Part shown: positions 22,103-33,552 of the stretch, one piece after another
How the letters are laid out: the number at the start of each line of letters is the position of its first letter
How positions within the stretch are numbered: position 1 is the first letter of the stretch
Assembly: GCA_014529385.2 (NCBI GenBank)
Contig: CM043945.1
Span: 484,312 to 548,311, forward strand
DNA from: Adiantum capillus-veneris
Taxonomy: Eukaryota; Streptophyta; Polypodiopsida; Polypodiales; Pteridaceae
Direction of reading: 5' to 3'
DNA: 64,000 nt
Notes under the pieces: model-generated
The model's database searches: none
Told to the model about the DNA's origin: nothing
What the model saw: the letters and a program-made list of their open reading frames with translations, nothing else
Program-made: the position numbers and the translations under genes

Positions 22103-23323
22103 AATATCTAAATTTCCCAAATGATTTTCTCATATTAAACTGGCCATTTAAAATAAGAGGATAAAGGGAGAAAAAATATTAATATGTGCTACTGGACATA
22201 TGTCAATAGGGGACCAAGAGGAGAGTTAGTCTACCAAAAAAAAATGTGAACTCAATGAAGCTTAAATGGCCTTAGGGTAATCTTCATTAATCCTCCAAAG
22301 GATAGTGCTAGAGTCCATTGGTACTAGGATTAATGGGGAATTCTATTGCCAATTCTAGGTATTTTAGATCATTCAATATGTTCTCTACGAGTGCTATGGA
22401 TCCCCAAGTGTCCCAGATGCACCGCCCACTTGCATGGGGCAAGCCCTTCTTGTAGGGAGCTGAAAGACAGAACAATCACACACATTAAAACTCAAATATT
22501 TCACTTAAGGCATACATGACACATGTCGAGTAACTAGCTATGCTTCCGCAAGCAAGCCTAAATTCCATTGGATAGACAACATGAAGAACCAATGAGAATT
22601 AATAATTCCCTAGAACAACGTTTAATCTCATTGGATAGCCCACAAAGAGAACCAATAGGAATAGAGTATTCCATGAGTAAGATTTGATTCTATTGGATAG
22701 CCTACTAGGGGGACCAATGAGAATAGAGCATTTCATGAGCAAGCGTGAATCTCATTGGATAGCCTATCTTGAGATCCAATGAGAATTTAGCTTTATTTGA
22801 TTAAATAATTAAGCTCTCTTCTCAAAAGAGGGAATGAAGGATACTTATCACAATGCTAACCCTCTTGCTTGAAATGAAGTGAGGCATTCATTCGCTAGCC
22901 CACAATAAGGTCCAATAGCCTTCAAGCATGCCTAAGAAGGGGGGGTTTGATGGGTCTCTCTCTCTTGCACCTCAATGAAATTCATTCTAACAAGGTGAAG
23001 ACACCTTCTCAAGCCTAAGAGAAGTGGAGAATCCGACACCAAAAACACTTGACCATGGAATGAAAATCCAAGCAAGTGCCAAGCTTACAAGCATACTCAT
23101 CTTCTTCTCCATCCCCATTATTATGCTATGTTATGATTTATGAGTGAACTAATGTGAGAAGAATACTTCTTGTTCTTCTTCTCTTTTCTCAGTCCCCACT
23201 AGCTATCTACACCTTTGAAGGTGTTTGAGGTCTTGGAATTGAGGCCCTACCAAGTGTAATTTGGGTGCATGAAGCTTTCCATCTTCATGGCATCAAGAAC
23301 ACAAAGATTTTATTGTAAACAAG
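22103..23323 (+). repeat. LTR-like dispersed repeat, copy 2, left part
   Basis: Homologous to 9738-11050 and split at 23323/45322 by retroelement B. It contains a purine run GAGGATAAAGGGAGAAAAAA (22158-22177), then a U3-like stretch with a tandem array of four ~62-bp units at 22567-22800, and the shared words CACTTGACCATG and GAGGTCTTGG. It has no coding capacity. It continues at 45322 after the insertion. Confidence 0.65.
22567..22800. repeat. Tandem array of ATTGG/CCAAT units in LTR-like repeat
   Basis: ATTGGATAG begins at 22567, 22630, 22692 and 22754, a spacing of 62-63 bp. Each unit ends in a CCAATGAGAAT or CCAATAGGAAT word, so ATTGG and CCAAT face each other. Copy 1 of the repeat (about 10190-10530) carries related CCAATGAG words at wider spacing. 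In a U3 region such CCAAT boxes could be promoter or enhancer modules, which is inference. Confidence 0.7.
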
Positions 23324-24239
23324 TGTTAATTGAGTCAATGTTAGTTAACAAAAGCTGCTAAAGAGAGAAGACCTATGGATGTACATCAAGGATGAATACA
23401 AAGAAGCAGTAAAGATTGGAGTTACATATTTTTCACATTTTCCCAAAATGGTCATGTATTATAAACTCCCAATCTATTTCAAGCCATTGTAATATTTTAA
23501 TGTGTATGGGCTCAATGGGAGTTCCAAGCTGAAAAGAACAAGTCAATTACTATGCCTAAGTAGTAGATTCAGTAAGTGGTGGAGACCTAAAGGCCTTGGG
23601 CGCCCAGACATTGCATATTTTTACCCTAGGTATATAAGTGTGTAAAAGAAATTAGGGTTCCCAAGGTCATTTGTTGAGAGCACTCTTTGGTGAGAGCTCT
23701 TGAGGTGTGTGGCTATGGAGCCCTTGAGCTTTTCCTTGCTCATGTGACTTGATTAACACTAATCAGTGCTTAATTCTCTTTCACTTTGCCTCTCTCATGC
23801 TTCTTATGATTGCCTATGATGCTTTGGTTAGCTAGATTGTAACTAATTAGTGGTTAACCCCTCTCTATCTTGTGTGATTGCCCTCTTTTGCTTGTGTGTG
23901 CATGTAGGTTTGAATGGAGTGTCGTGCTTGATAGATCTATGTGTGTGTGCTTGCGATTAGTGTGTTCCATGATAGGATTAGTGTTGTGTGCGTCTTGCAA
24001 TCGTTAGTGTGTGTGATTGGATTGATTAGAGGTGAAGAGAAGTGGATGTGAAGATTGCCCATCATTGTGTCTTAGCTTCTCCATAGGCCGAGAAGCTCAC
24101 CTCGTAGAGTCACCATTTTTGTTGCCATGATTAGCTCACTAATCATGTGAGTGTTTCCATGCCCTAGCCGGGTAGCTCATCCCTCCGGATTGATAATTTT
24201 GTTGGTCATTGGAGTTATGCAATGATGGAACCCCCAACA
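23324..24239 (+). repeat. 5' LTR of retrotransposon B
   Basis: 916 bp, TG...CA. A TATA-like GGTATATAAGTG near 23628-23639 would place the transcription start around 23660. It matches the 3' LTR base for base over long stretches with scattered substitutions, so the insertion is not very recent. It lacks the 142-bp-period duplication present in the 3' LTR. Confidence 0.92.
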
Positions 24240-24241
24240 TT

Positions 24242-24259
24242 TGGCGCCGTTGCTGGGGA
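24242..24259 (+). promoter_or_regulatory. Primer binding site, tRNA-Asp type
   Basis: TGGCGCCGTTGCTGGGGA starts 3 nt after the 5' LTR. It complements the 3' end of plant tRNA-Asp(GUC) (known end TCCCCGGCAACGGCGCCA) with one mismatch. tRNA-Asp priming is typical of some plant Ty3/gypsy lineages such as Athila/Tat. Confidence 0.85.
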
Positions 24260-26620
24260 TGATGGCCTACACTAGTGTAATTATGGCATAATCGGATGTG
24301 TTTCCTCACTAATTTTAGTTGTGTGTTTATGTTTTTGTGGATTTTGGATGTGTGTGCATGAAGCAATGCGTTCATTATTCCCTAATTTGTCACCATATCT
24401 TGCCAATTGTGTGATTACACACTCTAATTTCACACTAACCCCTTGCTAATTTCACTAATTTTTGTTAACTTACACACTAATTTTCTACCAAGGATTGGAG
24501 CTTTTAACCGTCAATGGATCTTCATTGGAAAGGTAGTCAAAGTGGTATTCTCAACCTCCTTAGAATCTAAACATGTGTAAAATTGTGTAGAGATTCCATG
24601 ATGATGCAATGCAATGTCAATGCTATGTTATGCTATGCTAATTAACACCATGTCTATGCTATGATATGCTATGTTACTTAGAATGCCATGTCGATGCCAA
24701 TGCAATGTTGATGCTATGTTGCTTTGAAAAATTTTGAATTGTTCGTATTCATGCCGTCGTAATGCCAAAATTTTCCATATTTGGTGGCGTATGAAATTGA
24801 CAAGCTTCAATTGCTAATTGGTGAATATGCGTTGCTAATTGTGTGCGTAATTGATCTAATTTCATGCTTGAATGGTCAATTGCAAGTGTATGTGCACTAA
24901 AATCAAGTGTATGTGCATTCTAATTGAATGTGTGTATGCCTAATTTTAAGTGTGTGTGCACTATTTTGCCCTTGTTTTTGCACTTAAAAATCAATGTGTG
25001 CTTTAGAATTTTTTAATTGTGATGATTGATTTGTGTTGTGGTCATGCCCAACTAGAGATTTGCAAAATCACATTGCAATTTCGACAAGATTAATCCTTTT
25101 GTGTGCGCACCTAAAGATTGGTAAAAACTGCCAATTTTATTAGTGTGTGTGTGTGCCTAAAAAGTGCTTAATGTGCATCATCAATTCAATGTTTTGATTG
25201 CATATTTGATGTGTATAATGGTTTATTGCTTTATTTTGAGCTCAAAACAGAGATTTACACACTACAAATGCATCAAATTTTGACCTTATTTTGCCGCTAA
25301 TTTTATCGGTTTAATTGCTTAGTTTGGATTTTAATGATCAAATTATTTGGCAATTGAATTGATGTGCTTTTTGTGATTTTATTTGGCTGCACTAATCCCC
25401 TATGTGTGGATAATTTTTTTTAAAAACAATTCTTGAGCTTCGACTCTTGTCTTTTCCCACTTTGCCTTCGCCGCATGAACTCTCCTTGTCGGATAGATCT
25501 TTACAGTCTCTTGGGATAGTTTCCTACGATATTAAAATAATCTTCTTCTTCCTTCTTCATCTTCTTCCGTCCATCACTTTCTCGCTTCCTGGCGCGTGAA
25601 CACCACCCACACACACACACTCACTCTCTCTCTAACTCCCTCTTTCTCTCTCTCAAATCATGATAATTGACACTATCTCTCATCCCCTTTCTCTCTTTTG
25701 CTCCGTACGGCGTGCCAAGCTCGTGTCCCTGTTGCTTGTGATTAACACGCCTTGCGAGTCAACACACACACACTCTGTCCCTCTAACTTTCTCTCTCTCG
25801 TCTCCTTCCTCTGTATGAGTGAACGCCATCAACCACCACACACACACACATGCGTGAACGCACCCCTACACACACAATTCATTAAGCTACATGAAGACCA
25901 AAAAAAAAAAAGAGGACCTCTCTTTCCTCAACAGCTGCCCTGTTGGAGCCTTGTCTATTTCCTGTTTTTTTTGTCATTGACTTTTTTATTGTATTCATTT
26001 CATTTTGTTTCTTTTCAATTTAAATTTCATTTTGTTTCATTTTGTTTTCATTCCCTTTCAATTTCATTTCATTTCAATTCAATTTCTTTTTCTTTTCTCT
26101 CACTTTCATTTATATATTAGTTTTTTTAAAACAAAAAGAAAATTTAAAAAAATCACAAAAAGCCTTTAGATATCACAAAAAAGAATAAAAATTTTCAAAA
26201 ATCCAATTAAAAATAAAAAAAAGGATTAGAAAATGACCAGAAAAAAGAAAAACTCACCAAAAATTCATTAAAATTTTTAAAAATTCATTAAAAATCACAA
26301 AAATACACAAATAATTCACAAAGAATATAGAAAATTCATAAAAACTTTAAAAAATAAAAAATAACAGATATAAATCATAAATATTGTAAAAAATTCTTTA
26401 AAAAATCATAAATTGATCGAAAAAATCTCAATAAATAGAAAAATTCATAAAAATTAGAAAAATCCCAGAAATTTTTTTAAAAATGAAAACTTTTCCAAAA
26501 ATTATAAAAAACCAAAAAATTTAGAAAATTCAAAATTAAAAAAAACAATAAAAACAAAAGCAAAGTCGTCAAAAAATCCAGAAAGAGGTAGAAAAGTAGA
26601 AAAATACCACCGGTGGAATC
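24260..26620 (+). other. Long untranslated leader of retrotransposon B
   Basis: About 2.4 kb with no credible gene. First half is T/G-rich with many TGTGTG words. 25550-26110 is C/T-rich (many CACACA and TTTCATTT words). From 26120 it turns abruptly A-rich (AAAATTCATAAAAA-type words) to about 26600. The frame 25752-26120 is low-complexity. A GATAGTTTCCTACGATATTA motif at 25515-25534 is shared with the CACTA elements. Confidence 0.7.
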
Positions 26621-27264
26621 ATGCACAGCAAACATCACAAAAGCGAGAAAGTCAAGGAAAGCAAAACCAAGAAAATTATTCCGCGCAAAGCGAATCAGAT
26701 TAGCCAAAAAAAGCGAGCAAAAAGACCAACTCGAAGTAGTGAACCGTCAGTCAAATTTCAAAAAATTTGCATGCTAGAAATTGACAAGTGCAAGCAATTG
26801 CATTGCAAATTAGCTTTCACTTGGACAAACAGGGACCACTCACATGTGATTGCAGATTAGGCTAGTATGAGCAACATAAGTTTTGGTAATCAACACCTAA
26901 AACTGCTAGGAGACAATTTTTACAGAACCAATTAACATGGACTCAAATCGAGCCGAGAGTTCAAGTATAGCAGAGCAAGCTAGTAGCAGTGAAAATACAT
27001 ACACAATTGCAATAGAGCAGATTTTATAGCTATATGGCTACAATGGAGATAAAGTCTTATATGCAGATTGAGAAGGTCATAGATACTTGATGAGCAGCAA
27101 AAGCAGCGCAGGAGCCACGATCCTATTGATCATAGTAAAGCCAGACTCAGAGAACTCCCAGATGTTCACAGAACTCGATGGAGCCAGGTATTGCAAGCTG
27201 AAAGATGAAGTGCAAATAGAGGTGTAAAAAATCAACCCAAGTGGTTGTCTAGAAATCTACACAA
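26621..27264 (+). pseudogene. Retrotransposon B polyprotein, gag-like N-terminus
   Basis: An ATG at 26621 opens a very basic frame (MHSKHHKSEKVKESKTKK..., 79 codons to a stop at 26858-26860). After further stops, coding-like sequence continues to the CACTA copy 3 insertion at 27264 and resumes at 37587: the codons NPSGCLEIYTSQQN read across the empty site. A basic start is usual for gag proteins. Several in-frame stops make it non-functional. No named domain is visible in this part. Confidence 0.5.
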
Positions 27265-27279
27265 CACTACAAGAGGTTG

Positions 27280-27490
27280 TGTGCTCTTGTGATGCTGTTA
27301 GCGACGGAAATACATTGGGTTTTTATAACCCCCCGCGTCGCTAAAACCGTCGCTACGAGAGCGTCTCTATATGCGTCGCTATGAGCGTCGCTATATAGCG
27401 ACGCCTATAGCGACGTTTACACAGAAGACTATAGCGACGCTCATAGCGACGCTACAGAGCCATAAATAGCGACGCTTATAGCGACGCCCG
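27280..27490. repeat. Subterminal repeat cluster, CACTA copy 3 (TnpA side)
   Basis: GTCGCTA motifs followed by TAGCGAC motifs in inverted orientation, as in copies 1 and 2, with the switch around 27398. Confidence 0.85.
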
Positions 27491-27852
27491 AGAGAATTTT
27501 TTTTTGGTGGCAGGGCATTGAATGCCCTACCACCCATCAACCATATTGTACTTGATTCACTTTTTAAAAAAAGTGCAAAGGTAGATAATAGACCCAAAAT
27601 AGTCACCCACAAGACGCATTGTTTGCAAAATTGACAATTGTACACATCATAGGCAAAATGAATTGATTGGCAAATGTAATAATGACAATTGTACAACATC
27701 ATAGGCATAAAGAATTGATTGGCAAAAGGAACTGCGGTGACAAATGTAATAATATACATGGTTCAAAAAGACGTATAAAATCCGTCTCATGATACATAAG
27801 CTATGAGAAACCCTAAACTAATGCTATCTAGCTACGGCTAAACTGACGTCGT

Positions 27853-29163
27853 CTAGTCAGACGTCTCATCGCATCCAAGCGGCGTATCTGTCGGATTCTG
27901 CAAAAAAATACAATAAGACAGCTTTCAGTAAGTATAAACATATAACGACATTTATAAAACAATACAAAAAATAAAAAAGAGTAAACCCTAATACTCATGC
28001 CGCCGCGAGAATTGAGAATGTCCATCAGGGCATTTAAGCCCTTCCTGCCTGCGTACTCGCGCTCGTACGGTGTGGGATCATGTCCTGTCATCGACCACTG
28101 TCAAGACATACAAAGATTTCATTATGCTAGAACTAAAAAACTCATAAACCCTAAACTATCGAACATGCATAAAGAGCAATGTGAAAAGACTTACAAAATC
28201 GGCCTCAAATGATGCCCATCCACGGCTCCGCAAGTGGTGCGAGCTCCCTGCCTCTACTCGCGCTCTGGCTGCATCCTTTTGTTGCTTTTACTTGTCGGGA
28301 TTCTCGCGCGCTGCTTTCTTCGCATTCTTCCAATCTTCTTTGGCCAGCCAATCTGGTCTGTTCCACCCATTCTTGATTGCTTTTTGCACTTCGGAACGCT
28401 TGTGTTTGCAGTATTCGTGCATTCGAATCTTCATCAGGTCTTCATTGAAGCGCTGATCCCGTGTTGGAACGGGAAACTCATCATGAAGTATGCTGATGAC
28501 TCTGTTTTTTAAATCACTTGGTACTTCACTCCATTTGTTTAGTATGTAGTGTCTAAACAGCTGAGAGCAAAGACCACGCATGCGCGAGATCACCTTCTTG
28601 CCGTCATCATCCATGATGATGCCGCCGCTGATGTCGACAGAGTAAGGCAAGCCCTCTGGCTGATGACGCGTGAACCTTGGTGTCCCGGCAGGGGTCTCTA
28701 GCGGCGTGTTGATGGGGGTACGGACGTCAGGTTTCTCCACCGGCGTCTGGGCCCCGAAGCGAGGAGTGTCGAGTGGGGTGGCTCCTGGCGGAGTAGGTAG
28801 AGGTGTGTAGCTTCTAGGAACAGTCAGCCGTGCAAAACCTGGCGTAGATGGCGATGCTGTGGCTGGTGTGGGGGCGGGCAAAGAAGGGGAGGGTAAAGAG
28901 CCTCGTCGAACATGAGGCGGTGTGGAGGCATCGGTGGCGGAATCCCCACAACAACCGCCACCGCCACCACTAGAGCGCCGGTGTCTAGACGAGTGTGAAG
29001 CTCGTCTCGTCGACGCCGAAGCTTCGGAGCGCGCCGAATGCTCCGAAAGAGAGGGAGATGCGGATGGTTTAGGAACGCGCGATGATGCGCCAGAGCGATG
29101 ACGCTCCACGTACCACTGTCTCTGCTGCGGTGACAAAGAAGAAAGAAACTCCTCATCATCCAT
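27853..29163 (-). pseudogene. TnpA-like gene of CACTA copy 3, broken
   Basis: Exons match copy 1 in length: 29163-28195 (969), 28097-27996 (102) and 27897-27853 (45). The N-terminal Ser/Pro/Thr-rich half and FRHYILNKWSEVP region are intact. A TAA replaces the TGG codon in the DKWKQQ stretch (about 28292), truncating the protein near residue 291. The donor of intron 2 is also lost: copies 1 and 2 read ATGGTTAG at the exon end, while here three bases are missing and it reads ATGAGTA. The gene is therefore doubly inactivated. Confidence 0.85.
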
Positions 29164-30858
29164 ACCTGCATTAAACACACGAATATTTAAACTTAATATT
29201 GAATGAATAGAGTAGACAATGACGCAAAGACCATTAAATACAATGACGTAATGACACATATAAATACAATGACGCAATGAATCGAGTGATAGAAGAGGCA
29301 AGTTGAAAACTCAGAATTTTCAATCAAAAGATGTGAGCGCGAGTAGAAAAGAGCGTTATACACCATGGAAGGTACTTAGAGAGCCAGAGCTTTTACAACA
29401 CGGAGCAAAATTGTTCAAATACAATATTTGTGGCTTTAAGAGATCTCTCTCTCATCCTCGCATAACTCAGCATAACTTCCTATATCTATATAGAGCTCTC
29501 CGTTTAAACACATATCCTCTGTTTCATTTTGTAGCTCCTCTGCATGCACCCCATATAGAGTAGTAGCATCTTGATGCTCGTCTGGCACCACCGCAGCGGC
29601 TTCTGATTGAGCATCTTCTCTGATCTCCTCCATTGATGTCGTTGTGATTGGCACATGGTAGCCTTCATACGTCCTTGCACTACGAGGGGCTACCTCTATG
29701 ACGTACCACCAGTTTGATGTAGACTTTGTAGGATGAAATATTACCTGCCAGAGCCACATAACTTACATGAGAGCTTTCAAGCACATAACTTGTAAAAGGG
29801 GGATGTTAACTATTTATATACCTACTTGTTCACAATGCTCGGGTAGTACGAAAGTGTCTCTTAGGTCAGTCCATTTCTTAGTAGAATCCACCTCAAGAAA
29901 ACCAGACTCTCCTCTACGCACAGTAGCGTTGCGACCCTCCATGATTATCTTGAACCATTGCACGTCGAACAAGTCGACAAAAAATCCTCTGTAATCGATC
30001 CTCAAAATCTCTTGCAGCGTACCGAAGTAAGTGAGTTCCGCCACCACAGGATCTGCATCAGAGGAACGTCGTCGACTAGACTGTTCAAATTTTGCCATGA
30101 TTCCACAATCTTGAGTAAAACGCTTTTTGTCGATTCGTTCCACCCTAAAATGTCGACCTTTACACCATGCTGCTGTGTATGACTTATACTACAACGAACA
30201 AAGATTATGAGTGGCCGTTCAAACGTTTATAAATAAAGTCACTTGCTAGTCGTACCTTGCAAACTTACCTTGGTCGTGCAACCCCGAGAGTACTCCCACT
30301 CTTCTTCAGTCACTTCGTCACTGCATTGTTGTGCGCTTTTCAATTGGTTGTGCAACCATCTTAAGCTCATGAAGGTTGGTAGGCTCTCCAGAACCGCTGG
30401 ATAGTGCATCGGTGGTTGTCTTCCCCGTCTCCACTCGATTCGTGCCCTTTGTCGCTCTTGCTTTGCATCCTCATATTGTGAAATCCACTTTTGCATCACT
30501 GGAATGTGAAGCATGCAAAATCGGTTCATTTTAGCCTCTAGATCTTCCGTCATCTTCTTCTCAACACCGAGATTGCACATGACAATCCCAGATATGCGCT
30601 CATCATCTATGGTTCGCCATAGCGTGTCCCTGGATTTATCAAATCCGTCTAGCCACTCTCCAATGTACACTAGGGACTCTGATACCAACCAACCTTCTGC
30701 CATGTTACCCTCCGGACGTGCTTTTTGATGCACATATCCCTTAAGCGTTTTCATGAAACGCTCTAAGAAGAACATCCATCTGGAATGAACTGTGCCAACT
30801 ATTTCCACCTCATCAACTATGTGAACAAGAAGATGCACCTGAATGGTTAGCATGGTAG

Positions 30859-32473
30859 TGATAGCCGTTTTTCGGCTCTCAATAATTGCCATAGTAAGTT
30901 ACCTCACCCTACCGAAATCACCCAAACACTATGGCTATCCCTACCATTTCACTGTAAATAGGCGTGTGTGAATTAGGGGACTTTTTCCATATCTTCTTAA
31001 AAAACCCTCAGCTAGCTAGTCACTGGGCTAGGTGAGCCAAAAAAAAATAAAATAAAAAAATAAAAGTATATTATGGCCTCTTTGTGTGTAAATATTTCAT
31101 TGTATATATGGCCTAAATATAGGGATTTTTTATAATTATTTTGGTATTTTATTTAAATATTTCTACTTAGGTGTGTGTTTTATTAAACCTATGTACACCT
31201 TCTTTCATCCTCTTACACCATAATTATATTTTTTTGCCAATATGTGCATACTCTAACCTCATATTTTTCCTTTATACAAATCACTCCCACATTTTCACCC
31301 TCACCCTCGTGAAAACAAAAAAATTGATTTCTACTCATTGGTTATTTTTATTATATTATTTACTTGCATACCTTTTCCTCTTTCACCCAAAATAATTCAA
31401 AGAGGGACCATATCATATGATTCCAATATCTTTCCATATCCATAACTCCTCCATATTTTTATTATTATTTTTACTCATTATTCTAACACCATGTGCTCAT
31501 TGAGCTAAAGTCCATGAATAGTCCATACATCAATCCCACCATGTATATATTTCTTATTTCACCAATAATCCTCCTCCATGCATGGGTCAAGGGAAACTTG
31601 AATGCTTTGTATTATAATATGACAAAGGAGGGGCTCACTCTTGGATGCATTGTACAAATTCAACAAAGGAGGGGGCCACTAAAAGACTTTTGCAGGCATA
31701 AAAAACAGGCTTTTTGGTGAGAATTTTGGCACCTACCTCCACTCCAAATTTAGAGCGGTGGTCAAAAGAGAAAATGTAGCCCACGCTCTGAATAATTACC
31801 TCAAATTTTTTCATGATTTTTGGAGCTACCAGCGGTGAGCTATGATTTTTTGAGTGGACCCCAGTCTGCCCACTTTTCTCACAAGTAGCCCATAGTCTTC
31901 TCTCACCTCTTTCCACACTTCTACACACACACACACACACACATTCCTCTCAATCCCTCACTCAAACCTGCACCTTCAATGGTTTCTCCCACCCTCTTCA
32001 CCATTACCCTTCTCTCTCATCCCTATAGTTCTTTTATGAACCTCTACATACATACACCCTCTCCATGTCTCTCTCTATTGCTTCTATGTTACAATTTCAT
32101 TTACCTCTCCTAAAATATCTAAAATTCAGCATCTTAACCATGATAACTTCTGCAAATTGAGGATTTTTCATCAACAAATCCTCTTTTCATCGTGGTGGTC
32201 AACCGTGGCGGCGGCGTAAAGAAGCGAAGAAGAAGAAGAAGACCAGCGGTCATTTTTTCCACAATCTACACAAGGGTGAGTTCAAGCTTCTTCAAAGCTT
32301 CACCATCTCAATGATTCTCTTTTAATTCACCCCTCTTCCTTCATCAAATCAACTCACTCTACCCATTGTAAATGTAACATTAACTTTCTGGTGATTACTA
32401 AGGACTAACATACTAACACAAAATAGCCATTGACCTAACCATAAAAGACACCTCACCTCAAGACATGTATAGT

Positions 32474-32528
<55 letters not shown>

Positions 32529-33552
32529 CCTTAAAACTTACTTTCACCTTATCTACCATCAATAATGCTCTCTTTTGAGCCCACACCCATGACTCAAGCA
32601 GACAAAGAAGGCCCGCAATGTTTTGATATTCAAAAAAATCATAATCCTGATTTGTTAGCTTGTAAATTAGGATTTCCAATAATCTTAATGAGGGGTCTCC
32701 AACCTATAAATAGGCCCGTCTCCTTCTTGTAAAACAACCTCCAACATCTCACATAGCACCCCAACACTCTATGCGTGAGGAGAGACTTAGGTGTAGCAAC
32801 CACTTGTGAGCTTCACTCTTGGTGTGAGAGAAGCCTTCAAGCTACACATTGCAAGTGAGAGAGCGTGAGTTCCACAAATCTCAAAACCACTATTGTACAT
32901 GCTCCTTCATCATCAATAAATTGAGGTTTGGTGCATCAAAGGCGTGATTCGACGTTTAAATCTTCGTCCTTCCATTTGTGCAATACGGTTTGGTGAATTC
33001 AAGGTGACTTGTGTATTTTGAGTTTTATCGGTTGATCTTGATTTTAGAAAGTGTTTTAGTGTGTTTTTCATTGCCAGTTTTGTGTCCATTGTAAGAGGGT
33101 ATTGTGGTGAGAGGTCTCCCACACCCTAAGACTGTGTGTGTGTGTGTTTTGGCAATGATTAGCAATCACTAAGCATTGAGTGAGTTTTGTACAAGTTCTA
33201 CGATAGCATCATAACGAAACGTCTCCATTTGCAAGTCACAAATAAGGTATTACGCAAGATCCTTCCCTCTCTCTCTTCCCTTTGCTCTAGCTCTCTCTGG
33301 TCCATTTCATGTGTGTCTTGGTGTGAGGTTGCTTGTGTGTGTTGTGTGGTGCATCTTCTTGGTTGTGCCAAAATCTCTCTTGCGTCCTAGTTCGCCTACC
33401 ATAACTAGGTGGTGCCCCTATCTTGTTTGGGTTTGGCTGTGGGTTTGTTGTTGTGTTGTGCTTGTGGTTGCCCCAGCCCCAATTGAGCAGCACGGGAGCC
33501 TTGAGGGGTGTTTAGAGGTCGCCTCTCTTGTTGCCCGCCCCGGACCGCCTCA
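30859..33552 (+). mobile_element. Solo LTR (~2.7 kb) inserted in Tnp2 exon 4
   Basis: Against copy 1 the inserted sequence begins TGATAGCCG and ends ACCGCCTCA, with GTAG at 30855-30858 repeated at 33553-33556 (4 bp; 5 bp GTAGT if the start is moved one base). It has TG...CA ends, a TATA-like CCTATAAATAGG at about 32699-32710, an AATAAA at about 32915 and no coding domain. There is only one LTR and no primer site or polypurine tract, so it is best read as a solo LTR left by LTR-LTR recombination. It contains a CT microsatellite at about 32477-32523. Confidence 0.82.
32699..32710 (+). promoter_or_regulatory. TATA box of the solo LTR
   Basis: CCTATAAATAGG, an ideal plant TATA context, about two-thirds into the LTR. 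It is followed by a C/T-rich initiator-like region and an AATAAA some 210 bp on, which fits a U3-R-U5 layout on the plus strand. Confidence 0.6.

Noticed and set aside
24600-24740. Repeated ATGCTATG/ATGTTGATGC words as a satellite
   Set aside because: Short, irregular run without a fixed period.
25752-26120. 122-codon Phe/Ser/His-rich frame
   Set aside because: Low-complexity TTTCATTT and CACACA sequence in the retrotransposon leader.
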